From Chloroflexota bacterium (GTDB lineage: Bacteria > Chloroflexota > Anaerolineae > Promineifilales > Promineifilaceae): a DNA stretch of 64,000 bases. Positions 33,045 through 41,540 of this stretch are shown one piece after another. The translations under genes were made by a program, and so were the position numbers. The DNA is taken from contig JAGOMA010000004.1 in assembly GCA_017993775.1 (NCBI GenBank), forward strand, positions 62,001-126,000. Direction: 5' to 3'. The notes under the pieces were generated by a model that did no database searches, had not been told where the DNA came from, and saw nothing but the letters and a program-made list of their open reading frames with translations. How positions within the stretch are numbered: position 1 is the stretch's first letter; each line of letters opens with the position of its first letter.

Positions 33045-33455
33045 TTAAGCTTCAGGATTGCGCCATTTCCAGGCAATCCAAATGATCAGTAACAAACAGC
33101 ACACTTCAACGGCTGCGATGAATATGTAATGTGGGTATGAGGCCCCACCGCCTACGACAAACGCGATTGTGATGAGGCTTACGACGATATTGGCCCAGCG
33201 ATTGAGACCATATTTCAAGACGCGGGAAAGAAGGATCATGAAGATGGAAATCTCCATGACGATCGCGCTGCTCAACATCAATTGAGGGATCGGGATGCCG
33301 GTGCTGGCTGCTGTTTTCACCACTTCTTCCGCCGATCCGGGGATATAAAGCGAAAGAATGTCGGCTTTCAGCATATTGATCATGACAACGACCCATAAAG
33401 TTGAGAGCAGCACTTGCGGTTCTATTTTTATTGTGAATATTCTGCTTAAATTCAT
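33045..33455 (-). CDS. DUF6326-like small membrane protein
   Basis: A 136-residue protein with four helices starts MNLSRIFTIKIEPQVLLSTL. It has VVVMINMLKADILSLYIPGS, QLMLSSAIVMEISIFMILLS and a C-terminal EVCCLLLIIWIAWKW. The pattern of a 'KADILSLYIPG' segment after the first helix is what I associate with DUF6326, although I cannot confirm it. A purine-rich GAAAAAGGAAAAATG start supports 33455. It is one of three consecutive small membrane proteins on this strand. Confidence 0.65.
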   Translation of the reverse strand: MNLSRIFTIKIEPQVLLSTLWVVVMINMLKADILSLYIPGSAEEVVKTAASTGIPIPQLMLSSAIVMEISIFMILLSRVLKYGLNRWANIVVSLITIAFVVGGGASYPHYIFIAAVEVCCLLLIIWIAWKWRNPEA

Positions 33456-33953
33456 TTTTCCTTTTTCTGAACGTTCTGCTTGAGTTTCATTGATTTAGAT
33501 CCGAGGTATAGACAATATACCCGCTCCCCAGTGTTGCCGTATAGACACTTTGGTGTGTGTCAGAGTGTTGTTTAAAATTGTGGCCTGGAGAGGGGGATAA
33601 GGCTGGCGGTTAAAAAAGGCCTGATTCACGGGCACGGACGATCCGGAAGATACGGATGTAGCTGCCCGGCTCGGCTAGCGGCGCCACCGCGCCATTCCGC
33701 AGCGGGCGACCCATTCGCTGGGCAACATGGTTTTGCCAGAGCCAGCAGATGCTGAGATGGAGGAAGGTGCGCCTGCCACCAGGTTGTAACCCCTGGTTGA
33801 GTTTTTCAGTCGGATGGGGGCGTAGGGACGAGAGACGGCCGTAAATATCGAACCATTTCACCGTTTCATACGCGCCTGGGAAGGCCGCCTTTCTTTCTTT
33901 GTATCTTTGCGTTAAAAATAAGCTTCAAATCAACCGGGTAATGGAGGTGAAAA
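33456..33953. other. Intergenic region before aacS
   Basis: About 500 bp hold a decayed regulator fragment (33610-33861) and a CTTTGTATCTTTGCG spacer word near 33900. The aacS ribosome binding site lies at its right end. No intact gene is seen. Confidence 0.5.
33610..33861 (-). pseudogene. Remnant of a MalT-like LuxR-family ATPase regulator
   Basis: In one frame the minus strand reads RPHPTEKLNQGL, and in another NLVAGAPSSISASAGSGKTM then LPSEWVARC. Together they resemble the N-terminal P-loop region of MalT-type regulators (KLTLVSAPAGSGKTTLLSEW). The frames are broken and nothing else of the large regulator is present. Confidence 0.4.
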
Positions 33954-35951
33954 ATGACTCAAGATCAGGGCAATCAGCTACTTTGGCAGCCGAGTACGGC
34001 CGTGCGCGAAAACGCTAACCTGACCCGCTACATGCGCTGGCTGGCCGACCACAAAGGCGTTTACGCAGTCACTTACCCGGAGCTGTGGCGCTGGTCGGTT
34101 GACCATGTGGCCGAGTTTTGGGAAAGCCTGTGGGATTATTTCGGTCTGGCCTACTCCCAAAAATGGACCGCGCCACTCGCCAGTCGAGAAATGCCCGGCG
34201 CGGAATGGTTTCCCGGTGCGCGGCTGAATTATGCCGAAAACATCTTTGCCAAAATGACGGCCGAGCGCCCCATGATGTTGTATAAGGCCGAAGATGCGCC
34301 CCTGGTAGAACTGGGCTGGCAAACCATCTATGATCAGGCTAACCGGCTGGCGGAAGTGCTGCGGGGCATGGGCGTGGAGCCAGGCGACCGGGTGGTAGCC
34401 TATATGCCCAACGTGCCAGAGACGATAACGGCCGTGCTGGCCGTCGCCAGTTTGGGAGCAATCTGGTCTAGCTGCTCGCCGGATTTTGGCAGCCGCAGCG
34501 TGCTGGACCGCTTCACCCAGATTGAACCCAAGGTGCTGATCGCCGTAGACGGCTATCGCTACGGAGGCAAGAACTATGATCGGCGCGCCGTATTAGCCGA
34601 GCTGCAAGCGGCTTTGCCCACCATCCAGCACACCATCCTTGTGCCTTTCAGCCACCCCGCCACCGATAGTCTGGTACGCACGGTATTGTGGCAGGACGCA
34701 TTGGCCGGCGTGTCGCCATCACCCACAATGAGTTTTGCCCAGGTTCCGTTCGATCATCCGCTGTGGGTGCTGTACTCATCAGGCACAACCGGGCTGCCTA
34801 AACCGATTGTGCAGGGGCATGGCGGCATTTTGCTGGAACATGTGAAGGCCACCGTGTTCCACAACGACTTGAAACCGGGCGACCGCTTCTTCTGGTACAC
34901 CTCAACCGGCTGGATGATGTGGAATTACATGCTGGGCAGCCTGCTTTCCGGCGCATCGATCATCGTTTACAACGGCAGTCCCGGATATCCGAGTATCAAT
35001 GGGCTGTTTGATCTGGCTGAGGCCAGCGGTATGACCTATTTCGGCACATCGGCCGCCTTCGTCAGCGCCTGCATCAAAGCCGACATTCACCCCAACCAGG
35101 CCTACGACTTAAGCCGGGTTCGCGGCGTCGGCTCCACCGGCTCGCCGCTGACGATGGAGGGTTTCCAATGGATTTACGACAACATCAACCAGGAACTGGC
35201 GCTGGAATCTTTGAGTGGGGGCACGGATTTGTGTACGGCGTTTGTTGGCGGGGCGCGCATCCAGCCGATTTATGCCGGGGAAATTCAAGGCGCGTCGTTG
35301 GGGGCGAAGGTACAGGCGTTCAATGAGGGGGGCGAGCCGGTGATCGGCGAAGTGGGCGAACTGGTAATTACCGAGCCAATGCCCTCGATGCCGCTGTATT
35401 TCTGGAATGACCCGGAAATGGCGCGCTATAAAGAGAGCTATTTTGAGATGTTTCCCGGCGTGTGGCGGCATGGGGATTGGATTTCGTTTAATGAGCGTGG
35501 AGGGTGTGTGATTTACGGCCGTTCCGATTCCACCATCAACCGCCAGGGCATTCGCATGGGAACGAGCGAAATTTACCGCGTTGTTGAATCTTTGGATGAA
35601 GTCGTAGACAGTCTGATCATCGACCTGGAACTTTTGGGACGCGAATCGTACATGCCGCTGTTTGTGGTTTTGCGCGCCGGGTTAATACTCGACGACGACT
35701 TGCGGCAGCACATCGCCCACAAACTGCGGCAGGAAGTGTCGCCTCGCCATATACCCAACGAAATCATACAGATTGCCGAGGTTCCCTACACACTGAGCGG
35801 CAAAAAAATGGAGGTGCCCATTCGCAAAATTTTGCTGGGCATGGACGTGCAGCAGGCAGCCAAACGCGGGGCAATGCGCAATCCGGAAAGCATCGACTTT
35901 TTTCTGGGCTTTGCGGAGTGGGTAACGACCGTTGCCAACCGTGAAGACTAG
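33954..35951 (+). CDS. Acetoacetyl-CoA synthetase
   Basis: The 665-residue enzyme activates acetoacetate with ATP and CoA, through an adenylate. The N-terminal ACAS_N segment (about 35-95) has YPELWRWSVDHVAEFWESLW and GARLNYAENIFAK. The AMP-binding P-loop VLYSSGTTGLPKPIVQGHGG is at about residue 270. Further motifs are LESLSGGTDLC and YGRSDSTINRQGIRMGTSEI, and the C-terminal catalytic Lys region is YTLSGKKMEVPIRKIL. These features favour acetoacetyl-CoA over acetyl-CoA synthetase. GGAGGTGA lies 5 nt before the ATG. It stands alone; the neighbouring genes are on the other strand. It would support ketone-body or short-chain acid use. Confidence 0.92.
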   Translation: MTQDQGNQLLWQPSTAVRENANLTRYMRWLADHKGVYAVTYPELWRWSVDHVAEFWESLWDYFGLAYSQKWTAPLASREMPGAEWFPGARLNYAENIFAKMTAERPMMLYKAEDAPLVELGWQTIYDQANRLAEVLRGMGVEPGDRVVAYMPNVPETITAVLAVASLGAIWSSCSPDFGSRSVLDRFTQIEPKVLIAVDGYRYGGKNYDRRAVLAELQAALPTIQHTILVPFSHPATDSLVRTVLWQDALAGVSPSPTMSFAQVPFDHPLWVLYSSGTTGLPKPIVQGHGGILLEHVKATVFHNDLKPGDRFFWYTSTGWMMWNYMLGSLLSGASIIVYNGSPGYPSINGLFDLAEASGMTYFGTSAAFVSACIKADIHPNQAYDLSRVRGVGSTGSPLTMEGFQWIYDNINQELALESLSGGTDLCTAFVGGARIQPIYAGEIQGASLGAKVQAFNEGGEPVIGEVGELVITEPMPSMPLYFWNDPEMARYKESYFEMFPGVWRHGDWISFNERGGCVIYGRSDSTINRQGIRMGTSEIYRVVESLDEVVDSLIIDLELLGRESYMPLFVVLRAGLILDDDLRQHIAHKLRQEVSPRHIPNEIIQIAEVPYTLSGKKMEVPIRKILLGMDVQQAAKRGAMRNPESIDFFLGFAEWVTTVANRED

Positions 35952-36036
35952 TGCCCCTGAACGACTAGCACATCGCTGCTGCGCTCCTTATCGGGGCTAC
36001 GGTAACGATTTTACCAGCGGTGACGGCCGTTCTTCC

Positions 36037-38151
36037 TCAGATAAACTCGTCCCAGACAGAGTGATACGCGCCAATTGCCTCGAAATAGTCGATTAAACGG
36101 GCATAGAAGGGGTGGGCGGTTACGGTGGCGCTGTCGCCGATGACGATGAGCTTGCGCCGCGCGCGGGTGAGCGCGACATTCATCCGCCGCGTCTCGGCCA
36201 GGAAGCCCACGTCACCCTTCGGATTGGAGCGCACCAGAGAAATGATAACCGCCTCTTTTTCGCGCCCCTGCAGCCCATCCACCGATCCCACTTCGATTTG
36301 CTCCGGTAAAATTTCGCGTAGCAAATTAACCTGAGCAGCATAAGGAGCGATTACGGCGATGCTTTCCCCGGGCAGGCCGGCGGCAAGCAGGTCGTGGGCT
36401 TTTTGCGCGGCCAGGGCCGCTTCTTGAGGATTGCTGCGGCTTGGAGTGCCGTCTGTCTGGCGTTCGTCGTAGCCGGCTCCGGCGGTGTCGATGAAGGTGA
36501 CGGCCGTTTCCGTTAAAACACTTCTTGTCACAGCTTGAATTTCGTATAGTAAATGATGCGCCACACTTAAATCAGCTTTAAGTGTGGCATCATAAAATTC
36601 TGCTGCGCTAAAATTCATGATTTCTGTGTGCATCCGGTACTGCACATCCAGCCGTCGGGCCAGGTCTGTGTCGGTCTGGCGCATCAACTGCTCCAACAAA
36701 CTTATCCCAAATCCCTCCCGCTCAGCTGGCAGCGACAGCACCGTGGGGGGAAGCTGCTGGTGGTCGCCGGCCAATACCAGTTTGTTGGCGCGGGTGATGG
36801 GAATCCAGGTGGCCGGCTCAGTGCTTTGCCCCGCTTCATCCACCACACACAGATCAAAGTGACGTTGGCCCAAAATCGCGCTGTCGACGGCCGTCAACGT
36901 CGACAAAATCACCCGCGCCTGATCCAACACACTTTCCACGGCCAGCATTTCTAGCTGACGCGCCTCGTCGAGCAGCTCCCGTGCTTCTTCGCGCATGGCT
37001 TGTTTGCTGCCGGCCGCCGGTTGGGCGCGACGAAATTTATCAGCCTGGCCGCGCAGCCCATACGCTTCTTTGCGCAGCCGCTTCGCCAGTTTGTAGTTGT
37101 CCTGTTTTTCTACCAGGGCATCCAGGGTAAAGGGCAGAAGTTCGGGCAGCACGCGGATTGGATGTCCCAGGCGGGCGAGGGGGATGCCGGCGGCGGCCAA
37201 CTGCTGGGCCAGGTTGTCGACGGCCAGGTTGCTGGGGGCGCAAGCCAGCACGCGGCTGCCCTGGGACACGGCCGTCACAATCAGCGCCGCCACCGTGGTG
37301 GTTTTGCCTGTTCCCGGCGGCCCGTGAATGATGGCGACATCTTCTGCGGCCAGGGCATGGCGCACGGCTTCTTGCTGCGATGGGTTCAGGTGGGCCAGAC
37401 GGCCGTAATCGATGGCCGGTGGGTGGCGGGCAAATTCCGGCGCGCGCTGGCCCAAAACGACCTGACGGATAACGGCCGTGCGGTTCCCCTGTGCGGCCGC
37501 CGCCCGCGTAAGGGCCTGCTGCATCCGCTGCCGGGCGATCTCATCATATGCGGCATCGACGCGAAAAGTATCTGGTTGCGTGGCGGGTTCAGGCGATTGA
37601 TTGAGCGCGACTTCCAACGAATTGCGGTTTAGACGGCTGATAACCCCACGCCACGACTCTGTCTGCGCCAATCCCTCGGTACTCAAAATGACCGGCGACC
37701 CGACGGTCAGGCGGGTCCAGGGCAGATTGGCCTGCTGGTTGCGCGGCGCCAACGCCACCAAAATACGCCCCCCCAAACCGACATCCTCACCACGCAGCAC
37801 CAGCCGCGAGAAAGATTGCTCGTTTGTTTCCTGGCCGCCGGGCTGCAAACGCTGCTCCCGCTCCGCCTCGGCTTCCATGTCCAGCCAGCGCAGCAGGCGA
37901 CCAAAATGATCATCCTCGCCCGCGGCCGCCTGCTGCCAGGCGCGAATATGGCGCGTTTCCACCTGAACGCCATCCAGAATGCGCGCCAATCTCCCTGCCC
38001 AGCCATCGGCTACTTCAATGGTTGCCCGGCTGCCTTGCAGGTCGATTTTGCCAATGCGCGTTTTGGCCAGGCCGCCTACTTCGATAAGTAGTCGCAGCAG
38101 ACTGCCTGTGCTGGCTGTAGGCGGTAGCCCATCAAGAAAGATAAGTTCCAT
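36037..38151 (-). CDS. SF1B DNA/RNA helicase, IGHMBP2/UPF1-like
   Basis: A 704-residue cytoplasmic helicase. After an N-terminal accessory region (about 1-250) come motif I IIHGPPGTGKTTTVAALIV (about residue 275), motif II DLCVVDEAGQSTEPATWIPI, motif III LAGDHQQLPPTV, motif IV-region LDVQYRMH, motif V VGSVDGLQGREKEAVIISLV and motif VI NVALTRARRKLIVIGD. This set marks the UPF1-like group, which unwinds 5'-3'. Bacterial members have no agreed role. The DEAD-box gene upstream on the same strand is 90 bp away. Six or so ACGGCCGT octamers lie within the gene. Confidence 0.92.
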   Translation of the reverse strand: MELIFLDGLPPTASTGSLLRLLIEVGGLAKTRIGKIDLQGSRATIEVADGWAGRLARILDGVQVETRHIRAWQQAAAGEDDHFGRLLRWLDMEAEAEREQRLQPGGQETNEQSFSRLVLRGEDVGLGGRILVALAPRNQQANLPWTRLTVGSPVILSTEGLAQTESWRGVISRLNRNSLEVALNQSPEPATQPDTFRVDAAYDEIARQRMQQALTRAAAAQGNRTAVIRQVVLGQRAPEFARHPPAIDYGRLAHLNPSQQEAVRHALAAEDVAIIHGPPGTGKTTTVAALIVTAVSQGSRVLACAPSNLAVDNLAQQLAAAGIPLARLGHPIRVLPELLPFTLDALVEKQDNYKLAKRLRKEAYGLRGQADKFRRAQPAAGSKQAMREEARELLDEARQLEMLAVESVLDQARVILSTLTAVDSAILGQRHFDLCVVDEAGQSTEPATWIPITRANKLVLAGDHQQLPPTVLSLPAEREGFGISLLEQLMRQTDTDLARRLDVQYRMHTEIMNFSAAEFYDATLKADLSVAHHLLYEIQAVTRSVLTETAVTFIDTAGAGYDERQTDGTPSRSNPQEAALAAQKAHDLLAAGLPGESIAVIAPYAAQVNLLREILPEQIEVGSVDGLQGREKEAVIISLVRSNPKGDVGFLAETRRMNVALTRARRKLIVIGDSATVTAHPFYARLIDYFEAIGAYHSVWDEFI

Positions 38152-38190
38152 TGGTAAAAAGTGAGAAAAGGGGCTGGCGGCTGAGAAGGG

Positions 38191-38224
38191 GGATTGGAGA
38201 CTGGCTGATCACCAGTCTCCAACC
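38191..38224. repeat. 'GGAGACTGG / CCAGTCTCC' hairpin, dispersed repeat family
   Basis: GGATTGGAGACTGG and CCAGTCTCCAACC form a 9-bp perfect stem around CTGATCA, with shared flanks. It lies between the DEAD-box gene stop and the SF1 helicase start. It uses the same words as 6079-6150 and the insertions in carA and carB. Confidence 0.75.
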
Positions 38225-38241
38225 TTAAAAACGAAAGGTTG

Positions 38242-39924
38242 TTAAGCCAGTTCTACGCTGACGCCTTGTTTGTGGATCTCGTAGCTGCCCTTTTTCTCCA
38301 AAACTTGCGGCACATACTGCTCGGGTACATCGACAAAGGTGTGTTTGTCGTGAATGCGAATCGCGCCAATCACCCGTCCGGGGATATTGGCGTGAAAAGC
38401 GATGGTGCCAACAACATCCCCAGGGCGAACGCCCTGGGCTTTGCCGGCGCTCAGGCTCAGGCGTACCATGCCTTTTTCTTGGCCGCGTGGTGGGCGGTTG
38501 GCGGAATTGGCGTAATTGGGGGCACGGCCGTTATCGAAACCACGGCCGTTATCCGAACCGCGTCCGCGCTGTTTCCCTCGCTGGAAATCACGTGGCTGGG
38601 TTTCGCGCACCTCGCTCACAGCAGCAATCGGCCGCTGCTTCTCTTCGGCGCGGGCCAGTTTAAGGGCCGAGGCCGCAATGTCGATAGGATCAAAACCGGC
38701 TTCCATCAAATCGGACACCATTTCTTTTTCCCGCACACAACGGTCGCGGCGCAGCCAGACCATCATGCGCTCCACCAATTGGGCTTCGCGCAGCTCTTGA
38801 ATTTCCGTCGGCGTGGGCAAATTGGCTCGCGTCAACTTGCGCTTGGAATAGGATTCAATTCGGTGCAGGCGGAACTGTTCCTTGGGGGTTACCAGAGACA
38901 AAGCAATGCCTGTTTTACCGGCGCGGCCAGTACGGCCGACGCGGTGCACATAAATCTCCGGATCGGTTGGCAGATCGAAGTTAAAGACGTGCGAAATGTC
39001 GTCAATATCCAGGCCGCGCGCGGCTACGTCTGTGGCGACCAGGACTTTAATTTGTCCTTGCCGGAAACGATTCAACGTCTGCTCGCGGGCATCCTGACTT
39101 AGATCACCGTTTAGTGCCTCGGCCGGAAAGCCGCGAACAGTTAATTCGTTGGCCAATTCGCCGGTTCCCAGACGTGTGCGGGCAAAAATCAACGCGCTGG
39201 TGATTTCTTCTACCTCGAACAAGCGGGTGAGGGCGGCTAATTTGTCTTGTTCGTTAACCAGATAATAGCGTTGTTCAATGGCGGCCACTGTAAGCTGCTG
39301 GCCTTTGATGGAAATCGTTTGAGGGTCATTCAGATATTTTTGGGCCAGCTGCCGGATGGGTCCGGGCATGGTCGCCGAGAAGAGGGCGGTTTGGCGGGTG
39401 GGCGGGGTGGCTTGCAGGATGGTTTCGATATCTTCGATGAAACCCATGCTCAGCATTTCGTCGGCTTCGTCTAAAACGACGGTGCGCACGGCTTCCAGAT
39501 TTAGCCGACCGCGGTTGATATGGTCGAGTAAACGGCCGGGTGTACCCACAACAATGTCAACGCCGCGTTTGAGGTCGTATATTTGTGGCCCATAGGCTGT
39601 GCCGCCGTAAACGGCCAGGACGCGCACGTTTTGGTGACGGCCGTATTCCTCGATCGCCTGAGCCACTTGCAAAGCCAGTTCGCGCGTTGGCGCGACTACC
39701 AGACCCTGGACCTGCTGCGTGTTGGGGGTCAGATTTTGCAGCATGGGCAGGCCAAAAGCGGCCGTTTTGCCCGTGCCTGTCTGCGCCTGGCCAATCACAT
39801 CCTGACCGGCGATCATCAGAGGGATAACGGAAGATTGAATAGGGGTAGGGGTGGTAAAACCCAGATCGGATACAGCCTGCACCAACTGCGGGTGCAGGTT
39901 TAAAGCAGAAAATTCGTTTGTCAT
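38242..39924 (-). CDS. DEAD-box ATP-dependent RNA helicase (CsdA/DeaD-like)
   Basis: A 560-residue RNA helicase with Q motif GFTTPTPIQSSVI, motif I AQTGTGKTAAFG, Ia PTRELALQ, II LDEADEM, III SATMP, IV-V region ATDVAARGLDI and VI HRVGRTGRAGKTG. After a helical part (about 375-455) comes an Arg/Gly-rich stretch (RGKQRGRGSDNGRGFDNGRA, about 468-490) and a DbpA/CsdA-type RNA-binding domain (VRLSLSAGKAQGVRPGDVVG). Such enzymes act in ribosome assembly and cold adaptation. The start at 39922-39924 (MTNEFSALNL) has GGAG 6 nt upstream, so the open frame to 40047 is leader. The leader carries a terminator-like hairpin. Confidence 0.94.
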   Translation of the reverse strand: MTNEFSALNLHPQLVQAVSDLGFTTPTPIQSSVIPLMIAGQDVIGQAQTGTGKTAAFGLPMLQNLTPNTQQVQGLVVAPTRELALQVAQAIEEYGRHQNVRVLAVYGGTAYGPQIYDLKRGVDIVVGTPGRLLDHINRGRLNLEAVRTVVLDEADEMLSMGFIEDIETILQATPPTRQTALFSATMPGPIRQLAQKYLNDPQTISIKGQQLTVAAIEQRYYLVNEQDKLAALTRLFEVEEITSALIFARTRLGTGELANELTVRGFPAEALNGDLSQDAREQTLNRFRQGQIKVLVATDVAARGLDIDDISHVFNFDLPTDPEIYVHRVGRTGRAGKTGIALSLVTPKEQFRLHRIESYSKRKLTRANLPTPTEIQELREAQLVERMMVWLRRDRCVREKEMVSDLMEAGFDPIDIAASALKLARAEEKQRPIAAVSEVRETQPRDFQRGKQRGRGSDNGRGFDNGRAPNYANSANRPPRGQEKGMVRLSLSAGKAQGVRPGDVVGTIAFHANIPGRVIGAIRIHDKHTFVDVPEQYVPQVLEKKGSYEIHKQGVSVELA

Positions 39925-40349
39925 GTTGCTCCTGATTGCGTTTTGATGCGTCCGCCGGACGGCGCGCCCTTGCGGGCCATGCGCCGCTGCCCTGTCAACA
40001 GGTGACTCTACCCAACGGATTACGCCCAGGAGCCATTCTGTTGCCAAAAAAATGCCCGGCCTCTATCGGTCGGGCAACCACGGGAATGATTCAAAACAAA
40101 ATTTTGCTAAAGATTTGGTAGTTTTGCAACTAACGGAGAGATTATAACACACAATCTTTAAAAACGAGGATAGAAACTTACCCGATGCTAACCACTGGAG
40201 GCGGCATGAATAATTAGCCGGTAAGCCCCTGAAATGTTAAAAAATAGGACCGCTTTTGCTTGCGCCCTCTTCATTTATCTCTATAATCTTCTCTAAATTC
40301 TTTCGAAATTTTTAAGGTTAGCGGAAGATAGTTTAAGAGGAAATTTCTA
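39925..40349. other. Divergent intergenic region between the DEAD-box gene and the response regulator
   Basis: About 425 bp hold the leader of the helicase gene with its hairpin, and AT-rich DNA at 40130-40330 that probably contains promoters for both directions. I see no further gene. Confidence 0.5.
40046..40075 (-). terminator. Attenuator-like terminator in the DEAD-box helicase leader
   Basis: On the minus strand GCCCGACC and GGCCGGGC form a stem around GATAGA, followed by ATTTTTTT. This is a standard intrinsic terminator, about 120 nt upstream of the helicase start. It could end transcription before the gene unless bypassed. It cannot serve an upstream gene, because the next gene is divergent. 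Confidence 0.65.
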
Positions 40350-41039
40350 GTGCCCAGAGTTGCAGGAACACTTTTACTGGTGGAGGGAAGGGGGATTGGT
40401 TCTCAATCACTTCAGTCGGCGCTTGAAAAAGCAGGCCATCACCTGAAAGTTTTTCACACAGGGAAGGCGGCCCTGGTTTGGAGCGAGCACCATGAACCCG
40501 ACCTGGTTATTTTTGATGCTGCTTCCATGCGCTCCAGTGGCGCGCGGAGCTGTCTTCGTTTACGACGCGCCCTGCCAGATACGCCCATCATCCATACTCG
40601 CCTGATGGGCGAGCCAGAAGATCATCGCGCCGAGGCTGATGTGTATCTGGAGCATCCTTTTACTGCCCGCAAGTTGCTCAATCGGATTCGTGCCCTTTTG
40701 CCGGCAGACGGTTATCAGGATGAGGTTGTTCGTTATGGACAGCTGATTGTCTATGTTTCCAAGCCGTCTGTGGAGGTTGCTGGGCGCGGCGAGAAGCGCC
40801 TGACGCCCAAATTGATGCAGCTTCTGCAAGAATTTTTACGCCACCCCAACGAAACTGTGACCCGGCGACAGCTGATGCAAAATGTGTGGAAGACGGATTA
40901 TGTGGGTGACACACGCACGTTAGATGTGCATATCCGCTGGATTCGAGAACTCATTGAAGCAAATCCAGCCTCTCCTGAATTGCTTCGCACCATTCGGGGG
41001 CAGGGATACGTTTTGCTGGTTCCTTCTGCGGAAAATTAA
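40350..41039 (+). CDS. OmpR/PhoB-type response regulator with a degenerate receiver
   Basis: The 229-residue protein joins a receiver domain (about 5-118) and a winged-helix DNA-binding domain (about 130-225; GEKRLTPKLMQLLQEFLRHP, DTRTLDVHIRWIRELIE, IRGQGYVLLVP). The receiver keeps an Asp at the phosphorylation position (DLVIFDAASM) but the acidic pair near the N terminus is reduced (LLLVEGRG) and the conserved Lys is replaced (VYLEHPF instead of the usual KPF), so normal phosphorylation control is doubtful. The start is GTG at 40350, with AGAGG 10 nt upstream. No sensor kinase is adjacent. Target genes are unknown. Confidence 0.88.
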   Translation: MPRVAGTLLLVEGRGIGSQSLQSALEKAGHHLKVFHTGKAALVWSEHHEPDLVIFDAASMRSSGARSCLRLRRALPDTPIIHTRLMGEPEDHRAEADVYLEHPFTARKLLNRIRALLPADGYQDEVVRYGQLIVYVSKPSVEVAGRGEKRLTPKLMQLLQEFLRHPNETVTRRQLMQNVWKTDYVGDTRTLDVHIRWIRELIEANPASPELLRTIRGQGYVLLVPSAEN

Positions 41040-41093
41040 GCCCCCTCCTCTGTCCACTCTCCACTCTCCAGCATGCTTGTTCAGGATAAAGAA

Positions 41094-41123
41094 AAACGCC
41101 ACCTCTTGTCAGGGGTGGCGTTT
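41094..41123 (-). terminator. Intrinsic terminator for rpsT
   Basis: AAACGCCACC and GGTGGCGTTT form a 10-bp stem, followed on the minus strand by TTTTTCTTTA. It lies just after rpsT and is also 50 bp beyond the response regulator stop on the other strand. Confidence 0.8.
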
Positions 41124-41148
41124 CACATGGGCTTGTCTAAAAAACGTT

Positions 41149-41424
41149 TTACGCTTCTTTTGTTTGCGCTGCTGCCAAAGCGGCCATAATGCGGCCTTTT
41201 CGGCGGGCGGCATTACCAGGATGAATGATATTCTTCCGAGCTGCTTTGTCTAACGTGCTGTAGGCGCTTTTTGCTACGATTTCGGCTTCTTCGATATTGC
41301 CTTCTTCGATGAGCCGACGAACTTTTTTGATATAAGTCCGGGCTGACGCCTTAAACATACGATTGCGATCCGTACGCTTTTCTACTTGCCGCATGCGTTT
41401 CTTGGCAGATTTTGTATTAGCCAA
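41149..41424 (-). CDS. rpsT: 30S ribosomal protein S20
   Basis: The 91-residue basic helical protein binds 16S rRNA during 30S assembly. Sequence MANTKSAKKRMRQVEKRTDR starts as in the family, followed by NRMFKASARTYIKKVRRLIE and HPGNAARRKGRIMAALAAA. Length is usual. GGAGGT lies upstream of the ATG. It is followed by a clear terminator and stands as a single-gene unit. Confidence 0.97.
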   Translation of the reverse strand: MANTKSAKKRMRQVEKRTDRNRMFKASARTYIKKVRRLIEEGNIEEAEIVAKSAYSTLDKAARKNIIHPGNAARRKGRIMAALAAAQTKEA

Positions 41425-41540
41425 TTTTTTTACCTCCGTCGTCTATTTATTAAATATTCACGGAAGGCGTGAGAGCAGGTGGAATAGTAACATAAAAATG
41501 GACCTACGCAAGGAAATGTGAGCCCAATTATTGGAACATT

